From assembly GCF_004118675.1 (NCBI RefSeq), contig NZ_SDHZ01000001.1, positions 1,054,001 through 1,118,000 of the forward strand: a stretch of DNA of 64,000 nucleotides, written 5' to 3'. This document shows, piece by piece, positions 34,673-43,921 of this stretch (position 1 is its first letter; the number at the start of each line of letters is the position of its first letter). The notes beneath the pieces are model-generated. The model had not been told where the DNA came from and did not search any database. It saw only the letters and a list, made by a program, of their open reading frames with translations. The stretch is from Filimonas effusa. Its GTDB lineage: Bacteria; Bacteroidota; Bacteroidia; Chitinophagales; Chitinophagaceae. The position numbers and the translations under genes were made by a program.

Positions 34673-37213
34673 ATGAATCGATTGATAATAACAATATCCC
34701 TGCTGGTAACGGCATTGATTGCCAAAGCAAATGACTTTGTATTCACACCTGTTGATGTATCACATGGATTAAGCGATAATCAGGTACGTTACATCCTGCA
34801 GTTGCACGACGGCAGAATGGTATTTACAACAAGCGGGAACCTTAACTTGTTTAATGGTGCACAGTTCAAATACATTCACCGGAAAGAAGAACATGTGTAC
34901 CCGCTTAAAAACTACAACGGTCACTACCGCGTTTATCAGCAGGGCGATTCTCTTCTATGGATCAAAGACGCACACAAGTTAATGTGCGTTAATCTATATC
35001 AGGAAAACTATAGATCCGGTCTCGATGTTCATCTTAAAAAACTGGGCTTGCCGCAGCCGGCAGAGGATCTCTTTGTCGATGCAGAACAGCGCCTCTGGCT
35101 ATTAAGTGCCGGCAAATTATGGTGTAACAGCGCCATGCAGCAACCATTGGATCTATCCGGTAACGAGGGCGCACTGCAAGACCTGATGGCAGATAAAAAT
35201 AGCCTGTACCTGTTTTATAATACCGGCGAAATAATAGTTTACAACCTCGAAACAGGTAAACCACGCTGCAGGAAAGCGGCTTATCCTAAAGAGCAGCAGC
35301 CATTTTTTAAAAACACCTCCCTGGTGGTCAAAGGGAAAAATGGATTCTACCAGCTTCGTAACGGCAGCAAAGGCGGCCTCTTCTTTTTCAATCTTCAGCA
35401 ATGTACCTGGGAAAAGATCCTGGAAACAAACTACACGCTTAATACATTGGTAGTTAAAGATGAAACCGCTTACGTCAGTTGTACAAATGGATTCTGGATC
35501 TTGGATCGTAGTAAGGGAACACAAGAATACCTTCCCACATTGAAAACTGTCGACGGCAAAATTATCGATACCGAGATCAGTACGCTCTTTTACGATAAAC
35601 AGGGGGGATTCTGGCTTGGCACGCTCAATCAGGGACTGTTATACTATCATCCCGGTAGGTATAAACTCTCTTACATAGGGCGTCCATATTTTCCGGCGTC
35701 ATCCACAAAAGATCTTATAGTACAGGCGTTTGCCGAAGACCGGAAAGGAAATATCTTCATAAAATGCAGTTCAGGAATTTATAATTACCACCCGGCTTCC
35801 GGGAGCAGGTCATTAACCCGGGTTGCAACCTCTGTTGTATCGAAAGAGATCCTGGATAAGCTTTACCAGGATCCCGGACAAAACAACCCATATACCGATA
35901 GCCGCGGATGGAAATGGATCGCAACAAAAGATGGCCTGAAACTTGGCAGACCCGGTGAGGCCCCAATTACTTATTACACAGAACAGGGCCTGGCTAATAA
36001 CTTCGTTCATGCCATCCTGGAAGACCGCAAACACCGTCTTTGGATAACTACAAGTTATGGTCTCTCCAAAATAGAGATAGATCCCGCAGATAATAAAGCG
36101 CATTTTACCAATTTCAATACCTACGACGGCGCACTCGAAGGTGAATATTCCGGCGGCGCCGCATTCGAGTCCGCCAACGGCACACTTTACTTTGGAGGCA
36201 TCAATGGCTTTAATATCCTGAACCCTGACCAGATCGCCGCTCTCCGTCAATCGTTCCAACCAGTATTTACCAATCTCTTCCTGAAAGGGGATAAAGTTGA
36301 GCCGGGAAGATCTTACGACAATAATATTATCCTTTCCCGGGCAACACCCTACACGCAGCAAATAAACCTTGCTTACAATCAGAATTTTCTGACATTCGAG
36401 TTTTCAGGTGTCAACTACCTGAATCCCTCACAAACCCGCTATCGGTATCGCCTCCAGGGTATCGACGCCGGCTGGCGCGAAGCTACAGGAAGCCAGCAGG
36501 CAGATGCCAGTGGTATCCTTCGTATTTCCTATACTAATCTGCCCCCGGGTAAATACGTGCTTAAGGTAAGCACAGGCAACCAGCAGGAGACTGGTACTAC
36601 CCTGACAATTACGATCCGCCCCCCGTGGTGGAAAACAACCTCCGCCTATACCTTATATATAATAGCCGTCATTACCATACTGGCCGGGGGGATATGGTGT
36701 TATACCCGTTTTACCCGCAAACGCATGGAGCGGCTTCATAAAGAAGACATCCTGCTGCTGCGCATCCGTAGTCTGATAGAACAATGCAGGCTGCTGGAAG
36801 AAGAACGAGAAACCCGTTCCGTTCAAACTGATGCCGATGAAAAACACGCGGAAGAAACAACTCCACTCAGCCCGGCCGACGCGGCATTCCTGGCAAAGGC
36901 AATAGAACAGGTGGAAAAGAACCTGGAAGAACCAGGTTATTCCGTAGAAATGCTGAGCCGTGATCTTTGTATGGATCGCACCGGGCTCTACCGCAAACTA
37001 ATTGCCCTGCTCGATAAATCACCCTCCCTATTCATTCGTAACATCCGTTTGCAAAATGCCGCCCGCCTCATACTCGAAGAGGAGCTTCCTATCGCCGCCA
37101 TTGCCGGAAAAGTAGGCTTTAACAGTGCAAGCTATCTAAGTAAATGCTTCCAGGAAGTGTACGGCTGCCGACCCTCCGAATACGCAGCAAAAGCAAAGAA
37201 GAAATCAACTTAG
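34673..37213 (+). CDS. Membrane-bound AraC-type regulator with sensor propeller
   Basis: Start set at ATG 34673 (MNRLIITISLLVTALIAKA), because the signal peptide begins there; 846 residues. The periplasmic part is a Reg_prop-like beta-propeller opening with DVSHGLSDNQVRYILQ, followed by a Y_Y_Y domain (TRYRYRLQGIDAGWREA, about residues 580-645). One transmembrane helix (YTLYIIAVITILAGGIWCYT, about 655-675) and a helical linker lead to a C-terminal AraC HTH (about 745-840). Unlike hybrid two-component systems of this group, the histidine kinase and receiver are absent, so the signal must pass directly from propeller to DNA-binding domain. Target genes unknown. Confidence 0.87.
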   Translation: MNRLIITISLLVTALIAKANDFVFTPVDVSHGLSDNQVRYILQLHDGRMVFTTSGNLNLFNGAQFKYIHRKEEHVYPLKNYNGHYRVYQQGDSLLWIKDAHKLMCVNLYQENYRSGLDVHLKKLGLPQPAEDLFVDAEQRLWLLSAGKLWCNSAMQQPLDLSGNEGALQDLMADKNSLYLFYNTGEIIVYNLETGKPRCRKAAYPKEQQPFFKNTSLVVKGKNGFYQLRNGSKGGLFFFNLQQCTWEKILETNYTLNTLVVKDETAYVSCTNGFWILDRSKGTQEYLPTLKTVDGKIIDTEISTLFYDKQGGFWLGTLNQGLLYYHPGRYKLSYIGRPYFPASSTKDLIVQAFAEDRKGNIFIKCSSGIYNYHPASGSRSLTRVATSVVSKEILDKLYQDPGQNNPYTDSRGWKWIATKDGLKLGRPGEAPITYYTEQGLANNFVHAILEDRKHRLWITTSYGLSKIEIDPADNKAHFTNFNTYDGALEGEYSGGAAFESANGTLYFGGINGFNILNPDQIAALRQSFQPVFTNLFLKGDKVEPGRSYDNNIILSRATPYTQQINLAYNQNFLTFEFSGVNYLNPSQTRYRYRLQGIDAGWREATGSQQADASGILRISYTNLPPGKYVLKVSTGNQQETGTTLTITIRPPWWKTTSAYTLYIIAVITILAGGIWCYTRFTRKRMERLHKEDILLLRIRSLIEQCRLLEEERETRSVQTDADEKHAEETTPLSPADAAFLAKAIEQVEKNLEEPGYSVEMLSRDLCMDRTGLYRKLIALLDKSPSLFIRNIRLQNAARLILEEELPIAAIAGKVGFNSASYLSKCFQEVYGCRPSEYAAKAKKKST

Positions 37214-37423
37214 TTTTGACGTATTCCTCTGGCCGGTATCAAATTTTAATTTAAATTGCATCCTCTTTTCGGGTCTTCGGGCCGGAATGGAAAAGGAGGT
37301 AGCGTAAATCTTGTTTAAAACAAAGTCAAATATCCGCAATGCCAGAGTAATACTGAGGGCTTAACGGATTAACCATTCTTTTTGAAACGAGTTGCATACC
37401 TCCTTTTTTATGTCTGCTCCTTT

Positions 37424-38176
37424 CTATTTACTTATCAGGTTCTTATACACTACCGCATTTAACAGGTCCTGCCGTTTCGGTTTTGCAATAGGCAAATGAT
37501 GCCCGCTAATACTAACATGCCCACCCGAAATTTTATGAATATGCGATATGCTGATGAGGTACGACCGGTGTATCCTGAAAAAATGATCCTTGGGTAATAT
37601 CTCCTCCAGCGAAGCCATCGTCTGATGAATGGTCAGTACCTTATCCTTAAAATACAATTTTACATAGTTCTGCATTCCCTCCGCATACAGAATGTCTTCC
37701 CAGGCTATCCGTAGAAAAGCGTCTCCCTGCCTGATATACATATTCGAAACAGTTCCTTCATGCTCATCTTTCAATATCAGTTGCGAACGAAACAGGGTTT
37801 GCGCTTTGGTCACCGCCTGGAAGAAACGCTGGAAAGCAATAGGCTTCAGCAAATAATCCACAACATGCAGCCTGAAGCCCTCAATAGCATATTCCGAATA
37901 GGCGGTGGTTATGATCGTTAACGGAGGCTTTTCAAGCGCTTCCAAAAATTCCAATCCTGAAAGATGAGGCATATTGATATCCAGGAACATAAGCTCTATC
38001 TCCGTTTTTTTGAGAATTTCTGCCGCCTCCAGCGCAGAGGAGCAGCAGGCGGTAGCTTCCAGGAAATCCAGCTTGTCTATATAATTCACAATCCCCTTTA
38101 TGGCAATAGATTCATCATCAACGATCAAACATTTGATCCTGGAGGGAGTAACCTGCTTTGATATTAGTTCTGCCAT
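37424..38176 (-). CDS. LytTR response regulator
   Basis: 250 residues. Receiver domain (about 14-135) with Asp66 in MFLDINMP as phospho-acceptor and Lys in YLLKPI; LytTR DNA-binding domain at about 147-245 (AEGMQNYVKLYF, FFRIHRSYLISI). It starts two bases after the kinase stop, so the pair is one operon. Of the usual AgrA/LytR class. Confidence 0.92.
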   Translation of the reverse strand: MAELISKQVTPSRIKCLIVDDESIAIKGIVNYIDKLDFLEATACCSSALEAAEILKKTEIELMFLDINMPHLSGLEFLEALEKPPLTIITTAYSEYAIEGFRLHVVDYLLKPIAFQRFFQAVTKAQTLFRSQLILKDEHEGTVSNMYIRQGDAFLRIAWEDILYAEGMQNYVKLYFKDKVLTIHQTMASLEEILPKDHFFRIHRSYLISISHIHKISGGHVSISGHHLPIAKPKRQDLLNAVVYKNLISK

Positions 38177-38178
38177 TG

Positions 38179-39204
38179 TTATAATTGTATGATGAGTTTT
38201 GTTCGATAAACACGGTCGGTCTCCGCAACAGATAACTCATATTTCCCGGGATATAATATTTCAAGACGCTCCTTTGTGTTTTTAAGTCCCACACCGCCTG
38301 TATTCCTTTTCTTTATAGATAAGGTCGATTTTGAGTTCTCTACATGAAAACAGATCCTGCTCTCCGCTTGTTCAAAACCTATATGAATATAACCTTTTTC
38401 AAAATCAGATTTCGATACATGTTTAAACGCATTTTCAACGAACGTAATAAAAAGAAGTGCAGGTATCTCTTTCGTGGCATCTTCTATTTTCCACGAACTG
38501 GAAACGGTTAATTTGCCTTCCCATCGTATCTCTTCAATAGCAATAAAATCTTTTAAAAATTGAATATCCTGCTCCAGTGTTACATGCTGCCTGTCCCCGT
38601 TATACAACTGGTAACGTAATATTTCAGAATATTTGATGAGCAGATCAGAAGCAAGATCAACATCGCTTTGCATCAGGATATGAATATGGTTCAATACATT
38701 GAACATGAAATGGGGAGTGATCTGGTGCTGAAGCGTACGCAACTGGTACTCTATAAGTGTTTTCTTTAGCTTCAGGTTTTCCTGGAAGAACCGTACCCCG
38801 CAGATGCAAAGATTGATCGCAATTCCCGTTGGTATTAATACAAATACATAGTACGTCGGAATATTCATATTAAAATACTCCGAAAGTGGAAAGACGCCTT
38901 CATTTTCCAGGAATGCAAAAAGGTACATGTAAAGAAAACGTACCACCCCTATCAGAACAGAACATCCCAGGAATTGAAAAACAAAAACGACGACAGTTTT
39001 ATGTTTGATGGCCTTAGGTAATAATGTGTTACTGAGATAGGTGGTGATCGGCGATACGGTCAGTAACGTTAATGTAGGATATAAAGTTGCTTCGGTCAGC
39101 GATGTTGTCTCGGGTATAACCTGTAGCCACAAAGCAAAAAATAACATGACCCAGCACGCCAGGATAGTGTAATTGTCTTTTATGCGCTCCTTTACGCTCA
39201 GCAT
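38179..39204 (-). CDS. LytS-type sensor histidine kinase
   Basis: 341 residues. Four hydrophobic helices in the first 140 residues form the sensor part, without an extracellular domain. The His_kinase domain has the phospho-His165 in ITPHFMFN, the N box VENAFKH at 256-262 and a G box GGVGLKNT at 303-310. It is the partner of the downstream LytTR regulator. The signal is unknown; the neighbouring outer-membrane-type gene at 39405 is divergent and could be a target. Confidence 0.9.
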   Translation of the reverse strand: MLSVKERIKDNYTILACWVMLFFALWLQVIPETTSLTEATLYPTLTLLTVSPITTYLSNTLLPKAIKHKTVVVFVFQFLGCSVLIGVVRFLYMYLFAFLENEGVFPLSEYFNMNIPTYYVFVLIPTGIAINLCICGVRFFQENLKLKKTLIEYQLRTLQHQITPHFMFNVLNHIHILMQSDVDLASDLLIKYSEILRYQLYNGDRQHVTLEQDIQFLKDFIAIEEIRWEGKLTVSSSWKIEDATKEIPALLFITFVENAFKHVSKSDFEKGYIHIGFEQAESRICFHVENSKSTLSIKKRNTGGVGLKNTKERLEILYPGKYELSVAETDRVYRTKLIIQL

Positions 39205-39404
39205 GATCTTTTATTATGATAAAGCTTTTGTTTCCCCTGGAAAAGCAGGTCGTTTAGCGCCGGTAAAATTACCGGATAAATAACTGCAATGCATATCCGT
39301 TCGTCAAAGGCAAAGCTATGGTTCGTCAAAAAGAGTTCCCCAGGCCCCCTCGTACAGATAGTTTTGACAGCAAATCATTGACTATTCATTATAAAAGCAT
39401 TGAA

Positions 39405-40307
39405 ATGAAGAAGCTGTTGTTTATCATAGGCATCATTGCAGCATATCCTGGCCTTTACGCACAGGTGAAGCTTAAAACAGAATACTTTGGCAATTCAAAG
39501 TATCATTTGCCGGATGCCGATACCGGCAGAAATACAGGGAATGGCGAAGGTTCGGCAATTGTTTATCAGGGAAGCGTTAACATTCCTCTGTCCACAAAAT
39601 TAAATGAAAACAAACGCCCCACGATGTGGGCAATCAATATAGGCGGCGCCTATGCCAGACTTAACAATAAGAATTTTACAGAACCACTGGTCGTCGATGA
39701 AATAATGAATCTTGGCGTAGGCCTTATTTATTTGAGGCCGCTAAAGGGTAAATGGTCTTTAATGACAACTATCGGCGGCGGTGTTTATATGCCAGGCACT
39801 AATTTCTCTCAAATGAAACTGAAAAACGTCCTGGCCAGTGGCGGCGCTGTTTTTATTTGCCATCTGAGGTCAAATCTCGATCTGGGGGGAGGGCTTGCCA
39901 TAAATAACTCTTTTGGTTATCCAATGTTATTCCCGGCTTTTTACTTCAACTGGAAAACAGAAGGCAAATATGCGGTAAAGGTCTCTGCAATGAGAGGTTT
40001 GGAAATGGCGGTGGAATATAATGCAAACAAGAACCTGGCTTTAAGCTTTGTCTTCGAAATGAACGGACAAATGGCCCTCCTGGAACAGAACGGCGAAGAC
40101 AAGATCTTCACACACCAATACCTCGTAATTGGTTTGCGCCCCGAAATTAAACTAGGCAGGGTATCGATACCCCTTACGGTAGGTTTTAACGCCACGCGTC
40201 CCGCCAGGATGATGGACAGAAAACTGAAAAGTATGTTTCAGGAAGAAGAAGGACACTATTTCCGTATAGCCCCCCATGCATCGCTGGGTTTAAATATTAA
40301 ACTCTGA
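39405..40307 (+). CDS. Probable outer-membrane beta-barrel protein
   Basis: Start set at ATG 39405 (MKKLLFIIGIIAAYPGLYAQ), 300 residues; upstream codons encode no signal. After cleavage the chain shows alternating beta strands ending in an aromatic or basic residue (YFRIAPHASLGLNIKL) as expected for a barrel of about 12 strands, similar to DUF6268-type proteins. Function unknown. It is divergent from the LytS kinase. Confidence 0.68.
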   Translation: MKKLLFIIGIIAAYPGLYAQVKLKTEYFGNSKYHLPDADTGRNTGNGEGSAIVYQGSVNIPLSTKLNENKRPTMWAINIGGAYARLNNKNFTEPLVVDEIMNLGVGLIYLRPLKGKWSLMTTIGGGVYMPGTNFSQMKLKNVLASGGAVFICHLRSNLDLGGGLAINNSFGYPMLFPAFYFNWKTEGKYAVKVSAMRGLEMAVEYNANKNLALSFVFEMNGQMALLEQNGEDKIFTHQYLVIGLRPEIKLGRVSIPLTVGFNATRPARMMDRKLKSMFQEEEGHYFRIAPHASLGLNIKL

Positions 40308-40321
40308 TCCTCCAAACACCA

Positions 40322-40354
40322 ATGCCGGGATGCTGTAATACAATATCCCGGCAT
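40322..40354. terminator. Hairpin between converging genes
   Basis: ATGCCGGGAT and ATCCCGGCAT form a ten-base stem over a 13-base loop. No T-run on either strand, so the terminator role is tentative. Confidence 0.45.
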
Positions 40355-40394
40355 GGTGGCTGTGGTCGCATCGCAGATGGAAACAGCTGCGTCA

Positions 40395-41840
40395 TTAAAA
40401 CCGGATAACGCAAACCACGGGGAAATGGTCCGACGGGAAACGCAGGTCCCTGGAATCTGTTAATACGGCATAGTTCAACACTTCTATATTGTCATTCACG
40501 AATACAAAATCTATCCGGCCTTCTGTAACCACCTTGGTCCAGTTATGATATTTGAAATCCTGGAAGGTGCTGTCGGGACCATAAGGCTGTGTTTGGGATA
40601 CAAGTTTCGCATCCCGGAACTGCTTCACAATAGTACCGTAAGCGCTGGTCTCAGGACTTGAATTGAAATCGCCTGTGATAATAACAGGTGTGTTCCTGTC
40701 ACTCAGCTGGTGTATCTTTTCAAGTATCATCTTAGCTGAATTTTCCCTCGCCAGAACACCTTCATTATCGAAATGGGTATTGAAAAAATAGAATTCCTTG
40801 CCGGTAGTTTTTTCGCTCAAACGCGCCCAGGTACAGATCCGGATATAAGCAGCGTCCCAACCCTTGGATGGTATCTCAGGCGTTGGCGATAACCAGAAAT
40901 TCCCCGACTTAACCAGTTCATATTTCTCTTTATCGTAAAAGATAGCAGAAAACTCGCCGCCTTCTTTCCCATCATTTCTTCCAACGCCAACATGGGCATA
41001 AGTACCCATGGCATCCAGGTCACGCATCTGGTCGGCAAGCGCTTCCTGTACCCCAAATACATCGAACTGATGATACCTGATCAGGTCTTTCACCATTTCT
41101 TTACGGTGAGGCCAGGCATTGGCGCTGTCAAACGCAATGTTGAGACGCAGGTTAAAACTCGCAACTTTCATGGTGCTTATCACCTGTTCAACAAGATGGG
41201 GAGCAATAGCCTTCTGCCAGATGCGGTAGCCCGCCGGTTTCATGTGCAGCTGGTCTTCTCCGAAGATGGCGGCGTTGATAGAACCATCCGCACGTAACAT
41301 CTTACTGTATACATCAATGAAAGAGGTATGGGGCTGCTTCAACAGAAATTGCTGGATCGCTTTGTTGCTTTTTTGTGTTTCAGCAAGCAGCCTTACCCGG
41401 CTGGGACTCGGTTTTATGGAAATATAGCTGATCGGAATGCCAGGCATTTTTTTCCGGATCAGGGAGAATAATGTCTGAAAACGTTTCAATAATAACGGCG
41501 CCTTTACAGTATCGGATGCCAGATCGTTCTCTCCGCAATAAATAACGATCTGTTTAGGACGATAAGCGAAAATAACGTCGTCGGCATAGTGAATAACATC
41601 CAACAAATTGCTCCCGCCAAAACCACGGTTGATAATGCGGTGCCCCGGAAACCAGTTGTTAATACCCTGCCAGTACGTGAAAGAAGAGCTCCCGATGAAA
41701 AGTATTTCATCGCCGGCCGGCGGATGGATCGCGTCCTGTTTTTTGAACGCCTGGATATCACTGTAATAAGGATATTGCTGTTGAGCATAGCTGGTGCCCA
41801 AAGCACAGATGCAGATAATGACAGCTAAAATTCTTTTCAT
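40395..41840 (-). CDS. Secreted SGNH hydrolase fused to EEP-family phosphatase/nuclease
   Basis: 481 residues with signal peptide (cleavage after SYAQ, residue 20). Residues 40-220 are an SGNH/GDSL esterase: Ser in GSSS (50-53), GGSN (75-78), GEND (103-106), and DQLH (196-199) supply block I, II, III and V residues. Residues 225-481 are an endonuclease/exonuclease/phosphatase fold: FNLR, Glu266 in VQEA, NTHFD (354-358), GDFN (390-393) and SDHFPV with Asp471-His472. Both sets of catalytic residues look intact. Each half is usually a separate secreted protein. A combined role on esterified and phosphorylated substrates is a guess. Confidence 0.88.
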   Translation of the reverse strand: MKRILAVIICICALGTSYAQQQYPYYSDIQAFKKQDAIHPPAGDEILFIGSSSFTYWQGINNWFPGHRIINRGFGGSNLLDVIHYADDVIFAYRPKQIVIYCGENDLASDTVKAPLLLKRFQTLFSLIRKKMPGIPISYISIKPSPSRVRLLAETQKSNKAIQQFLLKQPHTSFIDVYSKMLRADGSINAAIFGEDQLHMKPAGYRIWQKAIAPHLVEQVISTMKVASFNLRLNIAFDSANAWPHRKEMVKDLIRYHQFDVFGVQEALADQMRDLDAMGTYAHVGVGRNDGKEGGEFSAIFYDKEKYELVKSGNFWLSPTPEIPSKGWDAAYIRICTWARLSEKTTGKEFYFFNTHFDNEGVLARENSAKMILEKIHQLSDRNTPVIITGDFNSSPETSAYGTIVKQFRDAKLVSQTQPYGPDSTFQDFKYHNWTKVVTEGRIDFVFVNDNIEVLNYAVLTDSRDLRFPSDHFPVVCVIRF

Positions 41841-41919
41841 GACAAATTGGTTAATAGTTTCGCTTTAGCATATAGTGTTTAAATGCTATCAACTTACCCC
41901 ATCATGAAAGTTAAAAATT

Positions 41920-42978
41920 TTACCTGGAACTGCGGGTACGCATAATAATAGTGCTACTGTCCCGTTTCACTACTTCCGTATTCAGTATGGTCGAAAGAAC
42001 AAAGAGGGCGTCGTCAAGCGTAGAGATAAGAATAGGGCCGTTCACGGTCCTGTTGCTTAACTCCCGGTCTTCTATAACGATCTTCTTGCCAAAATTGTCT
42101 TCCAGGTAAAGGAGTATCTCACTCACCTTGGGATCCTGTAAAATAAGCCGGCGGTTCTTCCATGCACTGAACTTTTCGGGCGAAGTGCTGTCGGTAAATG
42201 ATCGCTCATCCCGGTCACTGTATGATACGATCTGCCCCGGGGTCATGATAATATCCTGCTGTTTGCCGTTGACGAAGGATAATTTTATTTTCCCGCTTTC
42301 CAGCACAATTTCGGTTTTGCTGCGCCTTTGCCTGATATCGAACACGGTTCCCAGAACTGTAACAGTAAGTGCCCTGGTATGTACAAGAAACTGCCTGGCT
42401 GTATGTGCCGGGTTGGTAATGTGTTTTACGTTGAAAAGCGCTTCCCCTTCCAGCCAAACCTCCCGGCTGCCGCCTTTATCCCAGTTATTACGGTAACTGA
42501 TCTTTGAATTGGCATTCAGGTCAACCTGCGACCCATCCGGCAGCACTACCTGTTTTATTTCTCCGAAACCGGTACTGGCAACAATTTGCGCACCGTGTCC
42601 CTTGTTCAGCATAAACCAGGCGCCGACAACAAGCAATACACCCGTTACGGCTGCCGCAACCCTGAACAATACCCGGCGTGAAAGAATACGCACATTAACC
42701 GATGATTCCGGTAAGGCCTGTATGAGCACTAAATGCTTCTGCCAGCTTGTTTCTACCGCTTCTTCCGTTGGAGTATGGTTTACAAACGACAGATTTTTCA
42801 GGTATAAGCGGGCGTTTTCTATGGTTTCCTTTTGCTGGGGAATGGTGTCTATTACACGCTGCCAAAATGCTTCGCTATCCAACGACGGCTGGTACACCCA
42901 TTCCTGGAAATAGGAATCCGCAAGAAAATCGCTTTCCTTATATTGAACATATTTATATGTTATCGATTCTCTTTTCAT
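41920..42978 (-). CDS. FecR-family anti-sigma factor
   Basis: 352 residues. The cytoplasmic N-terminal part (about 1-105) is an anti-sigma domain, followed by one transmembrane helix (VLFRVAAAVTGVLLVVGAWFM) and a periplasmic FecR domain with GEIKQVVLPDGSQVDLNANSK, GEALFNV and an end with RTVNGPI..TLDDALFVLSTIL. It should receive the signal from the STN domain of the SusC-like receptor and control the sigma factor encoded 72 bases upstream. Confidence 0.9.
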   Translation of the reverse strand: MKRESITYKYVQYKESDFLADSYFQEWVYQPSLDSEAFWQRVIDTIPQQKETIENARLYLKNLSFVNHTPTEEAVETSWQKHLVLIQALPESSVNVRILSRRVLFRVAAAVTGVLLVVGAWFMLNKGHGAQIVASTGFGEIKQVVLPDGSQVDLNANSKISYRNNWDKGGSREVWLEGEALFNVKHITNPAHTARQFLVHTRALTVTVLGTVFDIRQRRSKTEIVLESGKIKLSFVNGKQQDIIMTPGQIVSYSDRDERSFTDSTSPEKFSAWKNRRLILQDPKVSEILLYLEDNFGKKIVIEDRELSNRTVNGPILISTLDDALFVLSTILNTEVVKRDSSTIIMRTRSSR

Positions 42979-43050
42979 TCTATTATATAGTACCCTTTGT
43001 CGCCTGTTTTACCCCAAACAGTTTTATAAATTTTATATAAACAACAAATA

Positions 43051-43593
43051 TTAGAAAAATAACAATAAGATCATAACCTGTTCTTTTAACGCCAAAAGAC
43101 TCCTCGCTACTATCTTATAAGTGGCTTTAACCGATATATTAAGAATAGATGCAACTTCTTTATAAGATAACCCTTCGTAATATCTAAGGAATATGGCTTC
43201 CAGCTGGCGACCCGTCAGCGTCTTAACCGCTTTGCGCAGTTTGGCCTGCAATTCTTCATCCAGCTCCCGGCCCATGATCACATGTTCACTCGAAAACTCG
43301 TACTCTTCTTCTGCCGCCTCATTTAATACCATTTTGTCATGTTGCCTGATCTTTTTGATAAGGACGTAGCGGAAGGAGGAGTAGAGATAAAAATTAGGTG
43401 ACGCTACGTGTGAAAGCTTATTCCGCCTATTCCACAGATCAAGGAAAACCTCTTGTATACTGTCTTCTATAAGGTGACTATTGCTGGTGAACTTTCTTCC
43501 GTAGTTGTAAAGCCGTTTATAATATTCTTTGTACAATCCGGAATAGGCATCAATATCGCCATTCATAATATGCTGAAAAACCGGATTGTCCAT
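43051..43593 (-). CDS. ECF sigma-70 factor
   Basis: 180 residues. Region 2 at about 20-85 (YNYGRKF, IEDSIQEVFLDLWNRR) and region 4 at about 125-170 (GRQLEAIFLRYYEGLSYKEVASILNISVKATYK). It belongs with the FecR gene downstream and the SusC/SusD pair on the other strand: a usual Bacteroidota sigma/anti-sigma locus. Confidence 0.93.
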   Translation of the reverse strand: MDNPVFQHIMNGDIDAYSGLYKEYYKRLYNYGRKFTSNSHLIEDSIQEVFLDLWNRRNKLSHVASPNFYLYSSFRYVLIKKIRQHDKMVLNEAAEEEYEFSSEHVIMGRELDEELQAKLRKAVKTLTGRQLEAIFLRYYEGLSYKEVASILNISVKATYKIVARSLLALKEQVMILLLFF

Positions 43594-43921
43594 TTTAAAT
43601 AAATAGTTATTGGAGTGGGTGCAAAAGTATCAAAAAAGAATACCACTTTCAGATAGCCTCTCTTTTAAAGAGGCTTTACTATGTTAAGTAATTGTTTCCT
43701 GGGAATAAACAATACTATAGCAAAAATAAATAATATAATTTTAATTGTCTGATTTTCAGACATTTGCATAGAGTTGTTTTGGGGGTTGGTTATAAGTGCC
43801 TTTTGTTGGCTTCTTAGTGCGGCGAAAAAACTATCATACAGTTGGGGTAAATTTTTCGATCCTCAACACTTCATCTGCAAACGGAACAAATCCTACTTTA
43901 AACAAACAAAAAAAGTCAACT
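43594..43921. other. Regulatory gap between sigma factor and SusC
   Basis: A 328-base divergent region. It holds the sigma gene promoter (43622-43629, minus strand), a hairpin AGCCTCT/AGAGGCT at 43655-43675, and TCTG...CAGA dyads near 43750. The SusC frame is open from 43796 but the protein begins at 43922. No gene seen. Confidence 0.5.
43622..43629 (-). promoter_or_regulatory. -7 box of the sigma factor gene
   Basis: On the minus strand TACTTTTG matches TAnnTTTG exactly, 28 bases before the start codon. Confidence 0.55.
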
